Shown: piece by piece, positions 16,508-24,666 of the stretch
How positions within the stretch are numbered: position 1 is the stretch's first letter
Layout of the letters: the number at the start of each line of letters is the position of its first letter
Source of the DNA: CALIBK01 sp037444165
GTDB taxonomy: Bacteria; Desulfobacterota; BSN033; UBA1163
Assembly: GCA_037444165.1 (NCBI GenBank)
Contig: JBBIMX010000030.1
Location: 1-31,733, forward strand
Direction of reading: 5' to 3'
DNA length: 31,733 nt
Program-made: the position numbers and the translations under genes
Notes under the pieces: generated by a model
What the model saw: the letters and a program-made list of their open reading frames with translations, nothing else
What the model was told of the DNA's origin: nothing
Database searches by the model: none

Positions 16508-16527
16508 TAAAAGTTTTTGATGGACTC

Positions 16528-16556
16528 TTGCAAAATAGAGTTTCCTATGTTAACTA
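16528..16556 (+). promoter_or_regulatory. rpsB: Candidate promoter of the rpsB superoperon
   Basis: TTGCAA (16528-16533), 17 bases, then TAACTA (16551-16556) preceded by TGT, which gives an extended -10. The start point would be near 16563, about 50 bases before rpsB. The match to consensus is moderate. The position just past the inserted miniature element is reasonable. Confidence 0.4.
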
Positions 16557-16588
16557 AATTAAGTTTATTTATAAAATTAGGAGGTTCT

Positions 16589-16624
16589 ATGAAAGAGAGA
16601 CGGAGGGGTCCATGTTCAATGTGA
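16589..16624 (+). CDS. Possible 11-residue leader peptide overlapping the rpsB start
   Basis: An ATG at 16589 follows a textbook TAGGAGG (16578-16584) with four bases between, a stronger site than rpsB's own. It opens the reading frame MKERRRGPCSM and stops at 16622-16624, inside rpsB in another frame. The rpsB ribosome site CGGAGGGG (16601-16608) lies within this frame, so ribosomes translating it would pass over the rpsB start. It may be a regulatory leader or a chance frame. Confidence 0.4.
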   Translation: MKERRRGPCSM

Positions 16625-17430
16625 CGATGAAGGAACTCCTTGAAGCAGGGGTACATTTTGGCCACGAGAAGAAACGATGGGACCCCAAAATGAAGCCTTA
16701 TATCTTTGGAGCAAGAAATGGGATTTATATTATTGATCTCCAAAAGACCTTACAACTCTTTAAGGAGGCCTACCAATTTATAAGGGATGTAGCTGCCAAA
16801 GGAGAATATATCTTATTTGTGGGGACAAAAAAACAGGCCCAGGAGACGATCTGCGAACAGGCCACTCGTTGCGGGATGTTCTATGTGAACCATCGATGGT
16901 TAGGAGGGATGTTGACCAACTTCCAAACCATCAAACGCTCTATTGACCGTCTTAATAAACTGGAGGCCATGAAGAAGGAGGAAATCTATAACCTTCTTCC
17001 GAAGAAAGAGGTCTTAGAGTTGGAGAAAGAAAGGATGCGATTAGAGAAATCCCTTGGGGGGATCAAAAATATGGATCGACTCCCCGGAGCTATTTTTGTC
17101 GTGGATCCTAAAAAGGAAAGGATCGCTGTCAAAGAGGCAAGAAAGGTGGGAATTCCCTCTGTGGGGATTGTGGATACCAATTGTAATCCGGAGGACGTGG
17201 ATTTGGTGATTCCGGGCAATGACGATGCGATTCGAGCCATCCAGCTCTTTTCCTCAAAGATTGCCGATGCTGTGATCGAGGGAAGGCAGCTCTATGAAAA
17301 ACAGCTTCAGTTAGAAGGTGCCTTGGAGGCAAAAGAGTCACCTCCTCCACCAGAACCCGTGGTCGAGATGGAGAGGGTTGAAGAGGAAACGGAAGGAGAA
17401 GAGGAGTTGATCGAGGAAGAGGAGGGATAG
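16612..17430 (+). CDS. rpsB: 30S ribosomal protein S2
   Basis: 272 residues. S2 binds the 30S head-body junction through S1 and helps translation initiation. Family signatures are present: MKELLEAGVHFGHEKKRWDP at the start, IDLQKTLQLF, FVGTKKQAQ, WLGGMLTNF, DRLPGAIFVVDP and GIVDTNCNPEDVD. The last 35 residues are a proline- and glutamate-rich acidic tail ending EEEG, which makes the protein longer than E. coli S2 (241). The start follows CGGAGGGG by three bases. tsf begins six bases after the stop, the classical rpsB-tsf pair. Confidence 0.98.
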   Translation: MFNVTMKELLEAGVHFGHEKKRWDPKMKPYIFGARNGIYIIDLQKTLQLFKEAYQFIRDVAAKGEYILFVGTKKQAQETICEQATRCGMFYVNHRWLGGMLTNFQTIKRSIDRLNKLEAMKKEEIYNLLPKKEVLELEKERMRLEKSLGGIKNMDRLPGAIFVVDPKKERIAVKEARKVGIPSVGIVDTNCNPEDVDLVIPGNDDAIRAIQLFSSKIADAVIEGRQLYEKQLQLEGALEAKESPPPPEPVVEMERVEEETEGEEELIEEEEG

Positions 17431-17436
17431 GAATTT

Positions 17437-18063
17437 ATGGACATCTCAATGGAGTTGATCAAGGAGTTGAGACAGAGGACGGGGGCAGGAGTCGTCGATT
17501 GTAAGACAGCCCTTCAAGAAAGCCGAGGGAATATCGAAGCCGCCATCGATTATTTGAGACGGAAAGGTCTGGCCACTGCGGCGAAGAAGGCAGGAAGAAA
17601 GGCCACGGAAGGTCTGATCGGATCCTATATTCATGCAGGGGGAAAGATGGGGGTCCTGGTGGAGATTAATTGTGAGACCGATTTTGTGGCAAGAACCGAG
17701 GAATTTCAGAACTTTGTAAAGAACATGGCTATGCATATTGCAGCCACGAATCCCCAATATATTCGGAGAGAAGATGTCCCTTCTGAGGTGATCGAAAAAG
17801 AGAAGGAGATTTATCGAACCCAAGCCCTCGAAGCAGGAAAACCTGAGAAGGTGATTCCTAAGATTGTGGAAGGGAAACTGGAGAGGTTCTATAGCGAAGT
17901 CTGTCTTTTAGAACAGACCTATTTCCGAGATTCGGACATGACGGTCAAAGAGGTTCTCGACCAAATGATTGCAAAATTTGGGGAGAACATTACGATTCGT
18001 CGTTTTGCCCGTTTTCAGTTGGGTGAAGGGCTGTCCTCCCGATCGAATCCTGGATCATTTTAA
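17437..18063 (+). CDS. tsf: Elongation factor Ts (short form)
   Basis: The guanine-nucleotide exchange factor for EF-Tu, 208 residues. The N-terminal UBA-like module has LRQRTGAGVVDCKTALQES. The core contains CETDFVARTEEF, where the TDFVAR motif inserts near the EF-Tu nucleotide site. At 208 residues it is the short type, as in Thermus, against about 283 in E. coli, so one core subdomain and the coiled coil are reduced. The ATG follows GGATAGGA after the rpsB stop. The 66-base gap to pyrH holds a loose inverted repeat ATTCCC/GGGAAT that may be structural. Confidence 0.97.
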   Translation: MDISMELIKELRQRTGAGVVDCKTALQESRGNIEAAIDYLRRKGLATAAKKAGRKATEGLIGSYIHAGGKMGVLVEINCETDFVARTEEFQNFVKNMAMHIAATNPQYIRREDVPSEVIEKEKEIYRTQALEAGKPEKVIPKIVEGKLERFYSEVCLLEQTYFRDSDMTVKEVLDQMIAKFGENITIRRFARFQLGEGLSSRSNPGSF

Positions 18064-18129
18064 TGTTTGAAAGAACATTCCCCCCTCGACGGATGAGATG
18101 GGAATCCCCGTGACCTTAGGTCTTTCATC

Positions 18130-18846
18130 GTGAAAAGAATTAAATATTCGAGGATTCTTCTTAAAATAAGTGGCGAGGTTCTGACTGGTGAGAAGGACTA
18201 CGGGATTGACCCCAGGGTCATTCAACAGATTGCAGAAGAGATTAAAGAGGTCAAAAGGCTGGGAACAGAGATTGCCATTGTCATCGGGGGAGGAAACATC
18301 TTTCGAGGGGTGGCCGCAAGTTCGAAGGGAATGGATCGTGTGTCAGCCGATTATATGGGGATGTTAGCCACCGTCCTCAATGCCTTGGCCCTTCAGGATT
18401 CCCTTGAGAAGATAGGGGTTCAGACCCGCGTCCAGACAGCCATTGAGATGCGGGAATTAGCCGAGCCCTATATTCGACGAAAGGCCATCCGCCATTTGGA
18501 AAAAGGCCGGGTGGTCATTTTTGCTGCTGGAACTGGGAATCCATACTTCACCACCGATACGACCGCTTCCCTTCGGGCCATGGAGATTGGAGCCCATGTG
18601 ATCCTGAAAGGAACCAAAGTCGATGGGGTTTATGATTCCGATCCTTTACGAAATCCCAAGGCTAAAAAATTTGAGGAAGTGACCTATCTTGAAGTATTGA
18701 AAAAACAACTCAAAGTAATGGACGCCACCGCCATCTCTCTCTGTATGGATCACCAGATTCCTATCGTCGTATTCAATTTGAGGAGGAAAGGGAATATTAA
18801 AAGGGTGGTATTGGGAGAGAAGGTAGGGACACGAGTCAAGGGGTAA
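18130..18846 (+). CDS. pyrH: UMP kinase
   Basis: Phosphorylates UMP to UDP for pyrimidine nucleotide synthesis. 238 residues, typical of the hexameric bacterial enzyme of the amino-acid-kinase fold. Visible are the phosphate loop region RILLKISGEVLTG, IAIVIGGGNIFRG (UMP/ATP site), GMLATVLNALALQD and AAGTGNPYFTTDTTASLRA. The start is GTG. The ribosome site (TTAGGT) is weak, which may keep expression below that of the ribosomal genes. frr begins three bases after the stop. Confidence 0.97.
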   Translation: MKRIKYSRILLKISGEVLTGEKDYGIDPRVIQQIAEEIKEVKRLGTEIAIVIGGGNIFRGVAASSKGMDRVSADYMGMLATVLNALALQDSLEKIGVQTRVQTAIEMRELAEPYIRRKAIRHLEKGRVVIFAAGTGNPYFTTDTTASLRAMEIGAHVILKGTKVDGVYDSDPLRNPKAKKFEEVTYLEVLKKQLKVMDATAISLCMDHQIPIVVFNLRRKGNIKRVVLGEKVGTRVKG

Positions 18847-18849
18847 GTC

Positions 18850-19407
18850 ATGGAAGAGAAGATCTTTAATGAGATGACCTCCAAAATGGAGAAAACTCTC
18901 ACCACTCTGAAGACCGATCTCAATAAGGTCAGGACAGGGAGGGCTTCGTTAGCTCTTCTGGACGATATTCGTGTGGATTATTACGGGACTTCTACTCCTC
19001 TTCATCAATTGGCAAGCCTGGCTATTCCAGAGCCCAGGCTCATCACCATTCAACCCTGGGATACGACGATCATCGGAGAGATTGAAAAGGCCATCCTTAA
19101 ATCAGAACTGGGATTGACCCCCATGAATGATGGGAAGGTGATTCGAATTTCAATCCCTCGATTAACCGAAGAGCGCAGAAAAGAACTAGTCAAAGTCGTC
19201 AAAAAGATGGCGGAAGGGGCAAAAGTGGCCCTGAGAAATATTCGAAGGGATGCCAATGAGCAGTTGAAGGGTTTGGAGAAAAATAAAAAGATCTCTCAGG
19301 ACGAACTCCACCAGTGGATGGACAAGATTCAGAAGTCGACAGATAAATATATCCAGAAGGTCGACGAGGCCCTTGCTGCCAAGGAGAAGGAGATCCTCGA
19401 AATCTAA
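18850..19407 (+). CDS. frr: Ribosome recycling factor
   Basis: Works with EF-G to split post-termination ribosomes. 185 residues, exactly the family length. It shows LNKVRTGRASLALLDDIRVDYYG, TPLHQLASLAIPEPRLITIQPWD and the C-terminal helix with RNIRRDANEQLKGLEKNKKI. It starts three bases after pyrH. A short ferredoxin gene, not another translation gene, follows after 61 bases. Confidence 0.97.
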   Translation: MEEKIFNEMTSKMEKTLTTLKTDLNKVRTGRASLALLDDIRVDYYGTSTPLHQLASLAIPEPRLITIQPWDTTIIGEIEKAILKSELGLTPMNDGKVIRISIPRLTEERRKELVKVVKKMAEGAKVALRNIRRDANEQLKGLEKNKKISQDELHQWMDKIQKSTDKYIQKVDEALAAKEKEILEI

Positions 19408-19468
19408 GGCCAAAGCTCTCCCTGAAATGGCCTTCCCTCTGATTTTCCAGTAAAAGGGGGTGAAAACA

Positions 19469-19636
19469 ATGGCGTATAGGATTACGGAGGAATGTGTAGC
19501 CTGTGGGACGTGTGCAGAGGAATGTCCTGTGGATGCGATCGAGGAAGGAGAGCCCTATTTTATTAACGAAGAAAAATGCACAGAATGTGGGACCTGTGTG
19601 GAGGTCTGTCCGGTAGAGGCCATTGTGGAAAAATAA
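19469..19636 (+). CDS. Small 2x[4Fe-4S] ferredoxin
   Basis: A complete 55-residue gene, MAYRITEECVACGTCAEE... to ...AIVEK. The two classical clusters have ligands C9, C12, C15, C19 (with C19-Pro) and C37, C40, C43, C47 (with C47-Pro). It starts seven bases after a strong AAGGGGGTG site. It is a clostridial-type low-potential electron carrier for the anaerobic cytoplasm, possibly a partner of the ferredoxin-fused ETF or of the reductive steps of the isoprenoid pathway served by dxr. Its place inside the frr-uppS interval is unusual. A gap of about 290 bases follows, so it may end the first transcriptional block. Confidence 0.93.
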   Translation: MAYRITEECVACGTCAEECPVDAIEEGEPYFINEEKCTECGTCVEVCPVEAIVEK

Positions 19637-19925
19637 AAGATATTCCTCCCTCTCTTTTCCTCCTTCTTTATCCACTTCCTTATCCTCCCTCACGGAATGG
19701 TCGAGGACATTTCGGTCTTCCTTTTGCTTAGGGATGGACTCCTGATTGGGGGAAGGCAGAAGCCCTGGGTTTGCCCGCATCAATTAGAATTGTCTGTGAT
19801 TTGAAAATCCCCTCCCAATGTGGTAATTTGTTAAATATATTGTGTGTTTTATGAATCAAGCCTTTAGGCTCGACCCATTGAATTTTTCCTTTCAGAAAGG
19901 GGCCCCATTTTAAAGGAATCTCTTG
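19637..19925 (+). promoter_or_regulatory. Ferredoxin-uppS gap: pyrimidine tract and candidate uppS promoter
   Basis: No gene is seen here. The first 55 bases (about 19641-19695) are almost pure C/T. TTGAAA (19801-19806), a 17-base spacer and TAATTT (19824-19829) form a moderate promoter candidate directed at uppS. A CCTTT-CAG-AAAGG hairpin (19888-19900) and the palindrome GGGGCCCC (19899-19906) lie in the last 40 bases before the start. AAAGGA (19913-19918) is the ribosome site. The region may let the lipid/isoprenoid genes be expressed independently of the ribosomal genes. Confidence 0.4.
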
Positions 19926-20678
19926 ATGAGTGAGAAGTTGAATCTTAATAAAGAGAGACTTCCATCCCATATCGCCATCATTATGGATGGAAATGGTCGG
20001 TGGGCTAAGAAGAAAAACCTTCATCGGATTAGAGGACATATGAAGGGCGTGGATGCGGTCCGGGAAGTGGTCACGGCTTGTCGAGAATTAGGGATTAAAG
20101 TATTAACCCTCTATGCCTTCTCCATAGAAAATTGGCAGAGACCCGTGGAGGAGGTGAATGCATTGATGGGGTTATTAAAAGAGTATCTCATTAAGGAGTG
20201 CCCGGAAATGCTCCGTAATAATATTCGACTCAATGCCATTGGGAGACTGGAAGACCTTCCCTCAGATGTCCTTGAGGTATTAAGGGAGACGATCAAACAA
20301 ACAGAAGGGTGTGACGGGATGATCCTCAATCTGGCCTTAAGTTATGGAGGTCGCTTGGAGATCCTTCATGCCCTTAAAAGGATTTTTTTGGATTTAAAAG
20401 AGGGGAGAATCCGAGAGGAAGAAATTGATCCCCCCCTCTTTTCAAAATATCTATGGACCTCCGGGCTTCCTGATCCTGATCTGCTCATTCGCACCAGCGG
20501 AGAGTTTCGTCTCTCCAATTTTCTTCTTTGGCAGATTGCCTATACCGAAATCTATGTGACCAAAACCCTCTGGCCTGACTTCGATCGAAAGGAACTCTTG
20601 AGAGCGATTGCCGATTATCAGTCGAGGGAAAGAAGATTCGGAAGGATTAGTGAACAGATCAATGGGCCTCGGGAATAG
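19926..20678 (+). CDS. uppS: Isoprenyl transferase (undecaprenyl diphosphate synthase)
   Basis: A cis-prenyltransferase that makes the C55 lipid carrier for peptidoglycan and O-antigen synthesis. About 250 residues. Near the start HIAIIMDGNGRWAKKK contains the catalytic aspartate. TLYAFSIENWQRP and the C-terminal RTSGEFRLSNFLLWQIAYTE are diagnostic. The ATG at 19926 sits correctly behind AAAGGA; a TTG one codon earlier is less likely. cdsA follows after ten bases. Confidence 0.97.
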   Translation: MSEKLNLNKERLPSHIAIIMDGNGRWAKKKNLHRIRGHMKGVDAVREVVTACRELGIKVLTLYAFSIENWQRPVEEVNALMGLLKEYLIKECPEMLRNNIRLNAIGRLEDLPSDVLEVLRETIKQTEGCDGMILNLALSYGGRLEILHALKRIFLDLKEGRIREEEIDPPLFSKYLWTSGLPDPDLLIRTSGEFRLSNFLLWQIAYTEIYVTKTLWPDFDRKELLRAIADYQSRERRFGRISEQINGPRE

Positions 20679-20688
20679 AGAGGAGAGA

Positions 20689-21507
20689 ATGGGTAGGATA
20701 GAGAAGAAAAAGGTGATCACGGCACTTCTCATTGTCCCTCCCATCCTCGGAGGGATTGGGTTAGGTCCTTCCCCCACATTGGGATTGATGGTGTTGATGG
20801 CCACATTTTTAGGTTTGCGTGAATATTATCGGCTCTGCCTCCCTCGCTCTAAACCGATCGAAAGGACGATTGGGGTGGCACTGGGTTTAATCTTTTCGGT
20901 CTTGGCTCTCTATGATCAAACCTCGGCGATCATTCCTTTTTTTATCTTTGCCTTTCTGCTTTTAGCCCTTCTCTTCATGGTGACCTCTGATTCCCTTGGT
21001 TCGAGTGTCTCCAATTTTGCAGTTACCTTTCTTGGAATCTTCTATATTGGATTCCTCCTTTCCCATGTGACTCTGATTCGGAACATGACGGATGGAAAGA
21101 TCTGGGTTCTCTTTTTAATCCTTACCGTCTGGGCAGGGGATATTTTCGCCCTTTTCAGTGGAGTCCTCTTTGGCCGGCATAAACTCTATCCCAAGATCAG
21201 CCCCAATAAAACGGTAGAGGGATTGATCGGAGCTGTTTTGGGCTCCATTCTGGTCGCCCTTCTCTATAGCTATTTTTTTCTTCCCTCTTTAGACCGATGG
21301 ACCGTTCTTCCTCTGGGTGCTGGCTTGGGTTTCTTTGGTCAATTGGGAGATTTAATCGAATCGATGATCAAACGAAGTGCCCAGGTCAAGGATTCTGGCT
21401 CTCTTTTTCCCGGACACGGTGGAATGCTTGATCGTCTCGACAGCTTTCTCTTCTCCGCTCCTTTTCTCCACTATATTCTCTCCCTTTGGCTCAAGGAGAC
21501 CTTATGA
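20689..21507 (+). CDS. cdsA: Phosphatidate cytidylyltransferase (CDP-diacylglycerol synthase)
   Basis: An integral membrane enzyme of about 272 residues that makes CDP-diacylglycerol, the precursor used by PssA encoded further right. Several hydrophobic helices are followed by the CDP-DAG synthase signature from SMIKRSAQVKDSG to FPGHGGMLDRLD. Earlier in-frame starts exist inside uppS, but the ATG at 20689 is directly preceded by GAGAGGAGAG and begins right where the family starts (MGRIEKKKVITALLI). The stop overlaps the dxr start as ATGA. Confidence 0.96.
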   Translation: MGRIEKKKVITALLIVPPILGGIGLGPSPTLGLMVLMATFLGLREYYRLCLPRSKPIERTIGVALGLIFSVLALYDQTSAIIPFFIFAFLLLALLFMVTSDSLGSSVSNFAVTFLGIFYIGFLLSHVTLIRNMTDGKIWVLFLILTVWAGDIFALFSGVLFGRHKLYPKISPNKTVEGLIGAVLGSILVALLYSYFFLPSLDRWTVLPLGAGLGFFGQLGDLIESMIKRSAQVKDSGSLFPGHGGMLDRLDSFLFSAPFLHYILSLWLKETL

Positions 21508-22667
21508 AGCGATTAGCGATCTTAGGTTCCACAGGTTCCATTGGAGTGAATACCCTTCATATTGTTCGTCAATTTCCGGAGCGCTTTAAAATCATCGGGC
21601 TCTCGGCAGGAAGGAATATCCAATTGCTAAAGGAACAGGTTTATGAATTTAAACCCAAACTCATCTCTGTTCTCAACGAGGAGCTCTGTGAGGAGATTCA
21701 AAAGGACCTTCCCATTGAAGGAGTCGAAGTGGTCTATGGAGTGGAGGGATTAATTCGAGTGGCGACCCATCCCGAAGTTGACCAAGTCGTCTCTGCCATC
21801 GTTGGAGCGGTGGGGCTGATTCCTACCCTCTCGGCCATCAAGACAAAAAAATCGATTGCTTTAGCGAATAAAGAGTCTCTCGTTATGGCTGGAAAGATTC
21901 TCATGGAAGAAGCGAGGTCCAGAAATGTTCAGATCTTGCCGATCGATAGTGAACATAGTGCTATTTTCCAATCCCTTATAGGCCATCAAAAGAAAGACAT
22001 CCAACGCCTCATCCTGACGGCTTCAGGAGGGCCTTTTCTTCACCTTCCTCTCTCGAAACTCCGGGAGGTTACCGTCAAAGAGGCCCTCAATCATCCCCAT
22101 TGGGAAATGGGGAAGAAGATCACCATCGATTCCGCTTCCTTGATGAATAAGGGGTTGGAAGTCATCGAGGCCCACTGGCTTTTCGATATTCCTGTGGAGA
22201 AGATTACCGTTCAGATCCATCCCCAGAGCGTGGTTCACTCAATGGTTGAATATATAGATGGGTCCATCATCAGTCAGATGGGAATTCCGGATATGAAGAT
22301 CCCTATCTCTTATGCCCTTTCTTATCCTGAGCGGCTTCATCTTCGACTCCCATCCCTGGACTTTTCTCGGGTGGGAGGGCTTACGTTTATGCCTCCAGAC
22401 CCCGAACGGTTCCCCTGCCTATCACTGGCTTACCGGTCCATCGCAATTGGAGAAACGATGCCTACTGTCCTCAACGCAGCCAATGAGGTTGCGGTCCATG
22501 CCTTTCTTGAAGGAACGATTCGTTTTATTGATCTTCCTCTCATTATTCAAAGGGTGATGGAAGAGCATGAGGTGAAGACGGTCCGAACGATCGAGGATAT
22601 TTTGAGGGCTGATCAGTGGTCGAGGGAGAGAACAAAAAATCTTATTGAAGGAAGGAAATGGTGTTAA
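21504..22667 (+). CDS. dxr: 1-deoxy-D-xylulose 5-phosphate reductoisomerase
   Basis: The second step of the MEP isoprenoid pathway: NADPH-dependent conversion of DXP to MEP. It feeds isopentenyl units to uppS in the same operon. 387 residues. The NADPH motif LGSTGSIGVNTL is at the N-terminus. LANKESLVMAG and PIDSEHSAIFQ carry the metal ligands, and IHPQSVVHSMVEYIDGS is also present. The ATG at 21504 overlaps the cdsA stop and follows AAGGAGA; starts further upstream would lie inside cdsA. Confidence 0.97.
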   Translation: MKRLAILGSTGSIGVNTLHIVRQFPERFKIIGLSAGRNIQLLKEQVYEFKPKLISVLNEELCEEIQKDLPIEGVEVVYGVEGLIRVATHPEVDQVVSAIVGAVGLIPTLSAIKTKKSIALANKESLVMAGKILMEEARSRNVQILPIDSEHSAIFQSLIGHQKKDIQRLILTASGGPFLHLPLSKLREVTVKEALNHPHWEMGKKITIDSASLMNKGLEVIEAHWLFDIPVEKITVQIHPQSVVHSMVEYIDGSIISQMGIPDMKIPISYALSYPERLHLRLPSLDFSRVGGLTFMPPDPERFPCLSLAYRSIAIGETMPTVLNAANEVAVHAFLEGTIRFIDLPLIIQRVMEEHEVKTVRTIEDILRADQWSRERTKNLIEGRKWC

Positions 22668-23740
22668 CGACAATTGCCTCCACCATCATTGTTTTAGGAA
22701 TCTTGGTCTTTGCCCATGAACTGGGTCACTTCCTGCTCGCCAAACGATTGGGGGTCGGAGTGATCACCTTTTCCTTGGGTTTTGGTCCCAAACTGATTGG
22801 CCGGAAGATAGGGGAGACCCAGTATCAGATCTCTGCTTTTCCCCTGGGGGGGTATGTCAAGCTCATTGGAGAGAACCCCGAGGAGGAGATTAGAGAGGAA
22901 GACCTCCCCCGATCTTTTTCAGCCCAACCCGTCTGGAAGAGAGCCTTAATTATTGGGGCAGGTCCTTTCTTTAATTTCTTCTTGGCCGTGGTCCTCTTCT
23001 CTCTGGTGAATCTTTTCGGGATCCCTTACTTTCCTCCAAAAGTGGGAGACGTAAGTCCAGGGTTGCCTGCGGAGAGGGCAGGGATTAAGAAGGGTGACAC
23101 CATTGTCTCTATCAACGGAGAGGCCATCTCAAAATGGGAGGACCTTTCCCGCATCATAAGGAATAGCGAGGGCAGAGAGCTCACCCTCCGGATTAAACGA
23201 AATGGAGAGGAACTGGATCTCAGGGTAAAACCCCAAAGTTCAAAGATTAAAAACCTCTTTGGAGAGGAGGTCAACACCTATATTATCGGAATTACCCACT
23301 CCGGGGAGATTCTTATCCAGAAGGTCAATCCTTTATTTGCTGTCGGACAAGGATTCGTCCAAACCTGGCAGGGCATCCAGCTCACAGTCACCGGAATTGT
23401 AAAGTTGATCCAGAGGGTCATCCCGGCCAAAACTCTGGGAGGCCCTATCCTGATCGCTCAACTTGCTGGAGAGCAGGCCAAAAGGGGGCTGCTCAGTTTA
23501 ATCCTCTTTACTGCCATTCTCAGTATTAATCTTGGGGTGATCAATCTCATCCCTATCCCGATTCTCGATGGGGGGCACTTTCTATTTCTCACTATAGAGG
23601 CCATTCTGAGAAGACCCGTAAGTATCAGAAAGATTGAGATTGCTCAGCAGATCGGTCTTGTCCTGATCATTCTATTGATGCTCTTTGCCTTCTACAACGA
23701 TCTGGTCAGAATCTTCTCTCCGGGAGGATTTAAATTTTAA
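22658..23740 (+). CDS. rseP: Site-2 intramembrane zinc metalloprotease RseP
   Basis: An M50 family protease that cuts anti-sigma factors or signal-peptide remnants within the membrane. 360 residues. The first membrane helix carries HELGH (H20, E21, H24). A single PDZ domain (about 110-195) contains ERAGIKKGDTIVSINGE. The C-terminal NLIPIPILDGGHF helix supplies the third zinc ligand aspartate. E. coli RseP has two PDZ domains; this one is the shorter, one-PDZ form common outside gammaproteobacteria. It overlaps dxr by ten bases, and its stop shares a base with the tsaB start. Confidence 0.96.
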   Translation: MVLTTIASTIIVLGILVFAHELGHFLLAKRLGVGVITFSLGFGPKLIGRKIGETQYQISAFPLGGYVKLIGENPEEEIREEDLPRSFSAQPVWKRALIIGAGPFFNFFLAVVLFSLVNLFGIPYFPPKVGDVSPGLPAERAGIKKGDTIVSINGEAISKWEDLSRIIRNSEGRELTLRIKRNGEELDLRVKPQSSKIKNLFGEEVNTYIIGITHSGEILIQKVNPLFAVGQGFVQTWQGIQLTVTGIVKLIQRVIPAKTLGGPILIAQLAGEQAKRGLLSLILFTAILSINLGVINLIPIPILDGGHFLFLTIEAILRRPVSIRKIEIAQQIGLVLIILLMLFAFYNDLVRIFSPGGFKF

Positions 23741-24453
23741 TGATGAAGGTATTAGGGATCGATACCTCCACCTCCTGTGGAAGCATCGGGCTGGTGGAGG
23801 ACGGGAAGGTTATCTCAGAGTATCTTCTTGATCGTCCCGAGACCCATTCAGAAAGACTACTTCGTGGGATTGAGTTTATCCTCAAAGATGCCCATCTCTC
23901 GATCAACGATATAGATGGTTGGGTGGTCTCTCTTGGACCAGGCTCTTTCACTGGATTAAGGATAGGAATAAGTACCATCAAAGGATTGGCCCTGGCGACC
24001 CAGAAACCGGTTGCCGGCGTCTCAACGCTCGATGTCTTGGCTTTCCAGGTTTCCCCAACCCCGTACCTCATTTGTCCGATCATGGATGCGAGAAAGGGAG
24101 AACTCTACACGGCTTTTTACCGTTATGATGAGAAAAACTCTCTTAAAAGGGTTTCCATCTATAAAGTAATTAAACCCGAAGAGCTGGCTCACCAAATTAA
24201 TGAGAAAACCCTCTTCGTGGGTGATGGGATCAAGAGCTATGGTCAATACCTCCATAAAGTATTACCCACTTTTGCTCTTTATCCTCCCATCGCTCATCAT
24301 CTTCCTCATGGGTCTACCTTAGCCTTATTAGGCTTTGACCATCTTCAGAGAGGGGAGTTTTTGGATCTCGCTTCTTTTACCCCCCTTTATATTCGTCCTT
24401 CGGATGCTGAACTCAAATGGCGGGAAAGAGAGAGACCTCTGAAAAAGTCATAG
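23740..24453 (+). CDS. tsaB: tRNA threonylcarbamoyladenosine biosynthesis protein TsaB
   Basis: A non-catalytic, ASKHA-fold partner of TsaD in making t6A37 in ANN-decoding tRNAs, including the tRNA-Asn in this window. 237 residues. The N-terminus is VLGIDTSTSCGSIGLVEDGK, followed by SLGPGSFTGLRIGISTIKGL. The start (ATGATG) overlaps the rseP stop by one base. The last eight codons, including the stop, lie within the left inverted repeat of the miniature element at 24432-24655. The tail after DAELKW therefore appears to be supplied by that insertion. The catalytic-complex core is unaffected. Confidence 0.94.
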   Translation: MMKVLGIDTSTSCGSIGLVEDGKVISEYLLDRPETHSERLLRGIEFILKDAHLSINDIDGWVVSLGPGSFTGLRIGISTIKGLALATQKPVAGVSTLDVLAFQVSPTPYLICPIMDARKGELYTAFYRYDEKNSLKRVSIYKVIKPEELAHQINEKTLFVGDGIKSYGQYLHKVLPTFALYPPIAHHLPHGSTLALLGFDHLQRGEFLDLASFTPLYIRPSDAELKWRERERPLKKS

Positions 24454-24655
24454 AAAGACTGGGGAGGTAGGGTTCCAAACCCTTCGAATGCGGGCATTGA
24501 GAAGTGAATTGGCTAACCATCGTTTAATAGAAAAACAAACGTTTTCAGGGAATTAATCCAAAGTGCCAAACGATTAAAGGTATCCGCTCGAAGGCTTTTT
24601 CCACCCTACCTCCCCAGTCTATAAAACTCGTTTTAAATACTTTTTCAGAGGTCTC
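24432..24655. mobile_element. 224-bp miniature element with two nested perfect inverted repeats, at the 3' end of tsaB
   Basis: The ends GAGACCTCTGAAAAAGT (24432-24448) and its exact complement (24639-24655) are 17/17 identical. Inside them AGACTGGGGAGGTAGGGT (24456-24473) and its exact complement (24603-24620) are 18/18. AGAGA stands immediately outside both ends (24427-24431 and 24656-24660) as a possible 5-bp target duplication, though it is low-complexity. The 130-base centre has no gene. A half copy occurs at 29216-29270. The layout is that of a non-autonomous transposon; the parent family is not identified. Confidence 0.75.
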
Positions 24656-24666
24656 AGAGAAGTCAT

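Noticed and set aside
19199..19783. 194-codon minus-strand frame across frr, the ferredoxin and the following gap
   Set aside because: It is antisense to frr and to the clearly coding ferredoxin, and its composition reflects the reverse complement of those genes and the pyrimidine tract.
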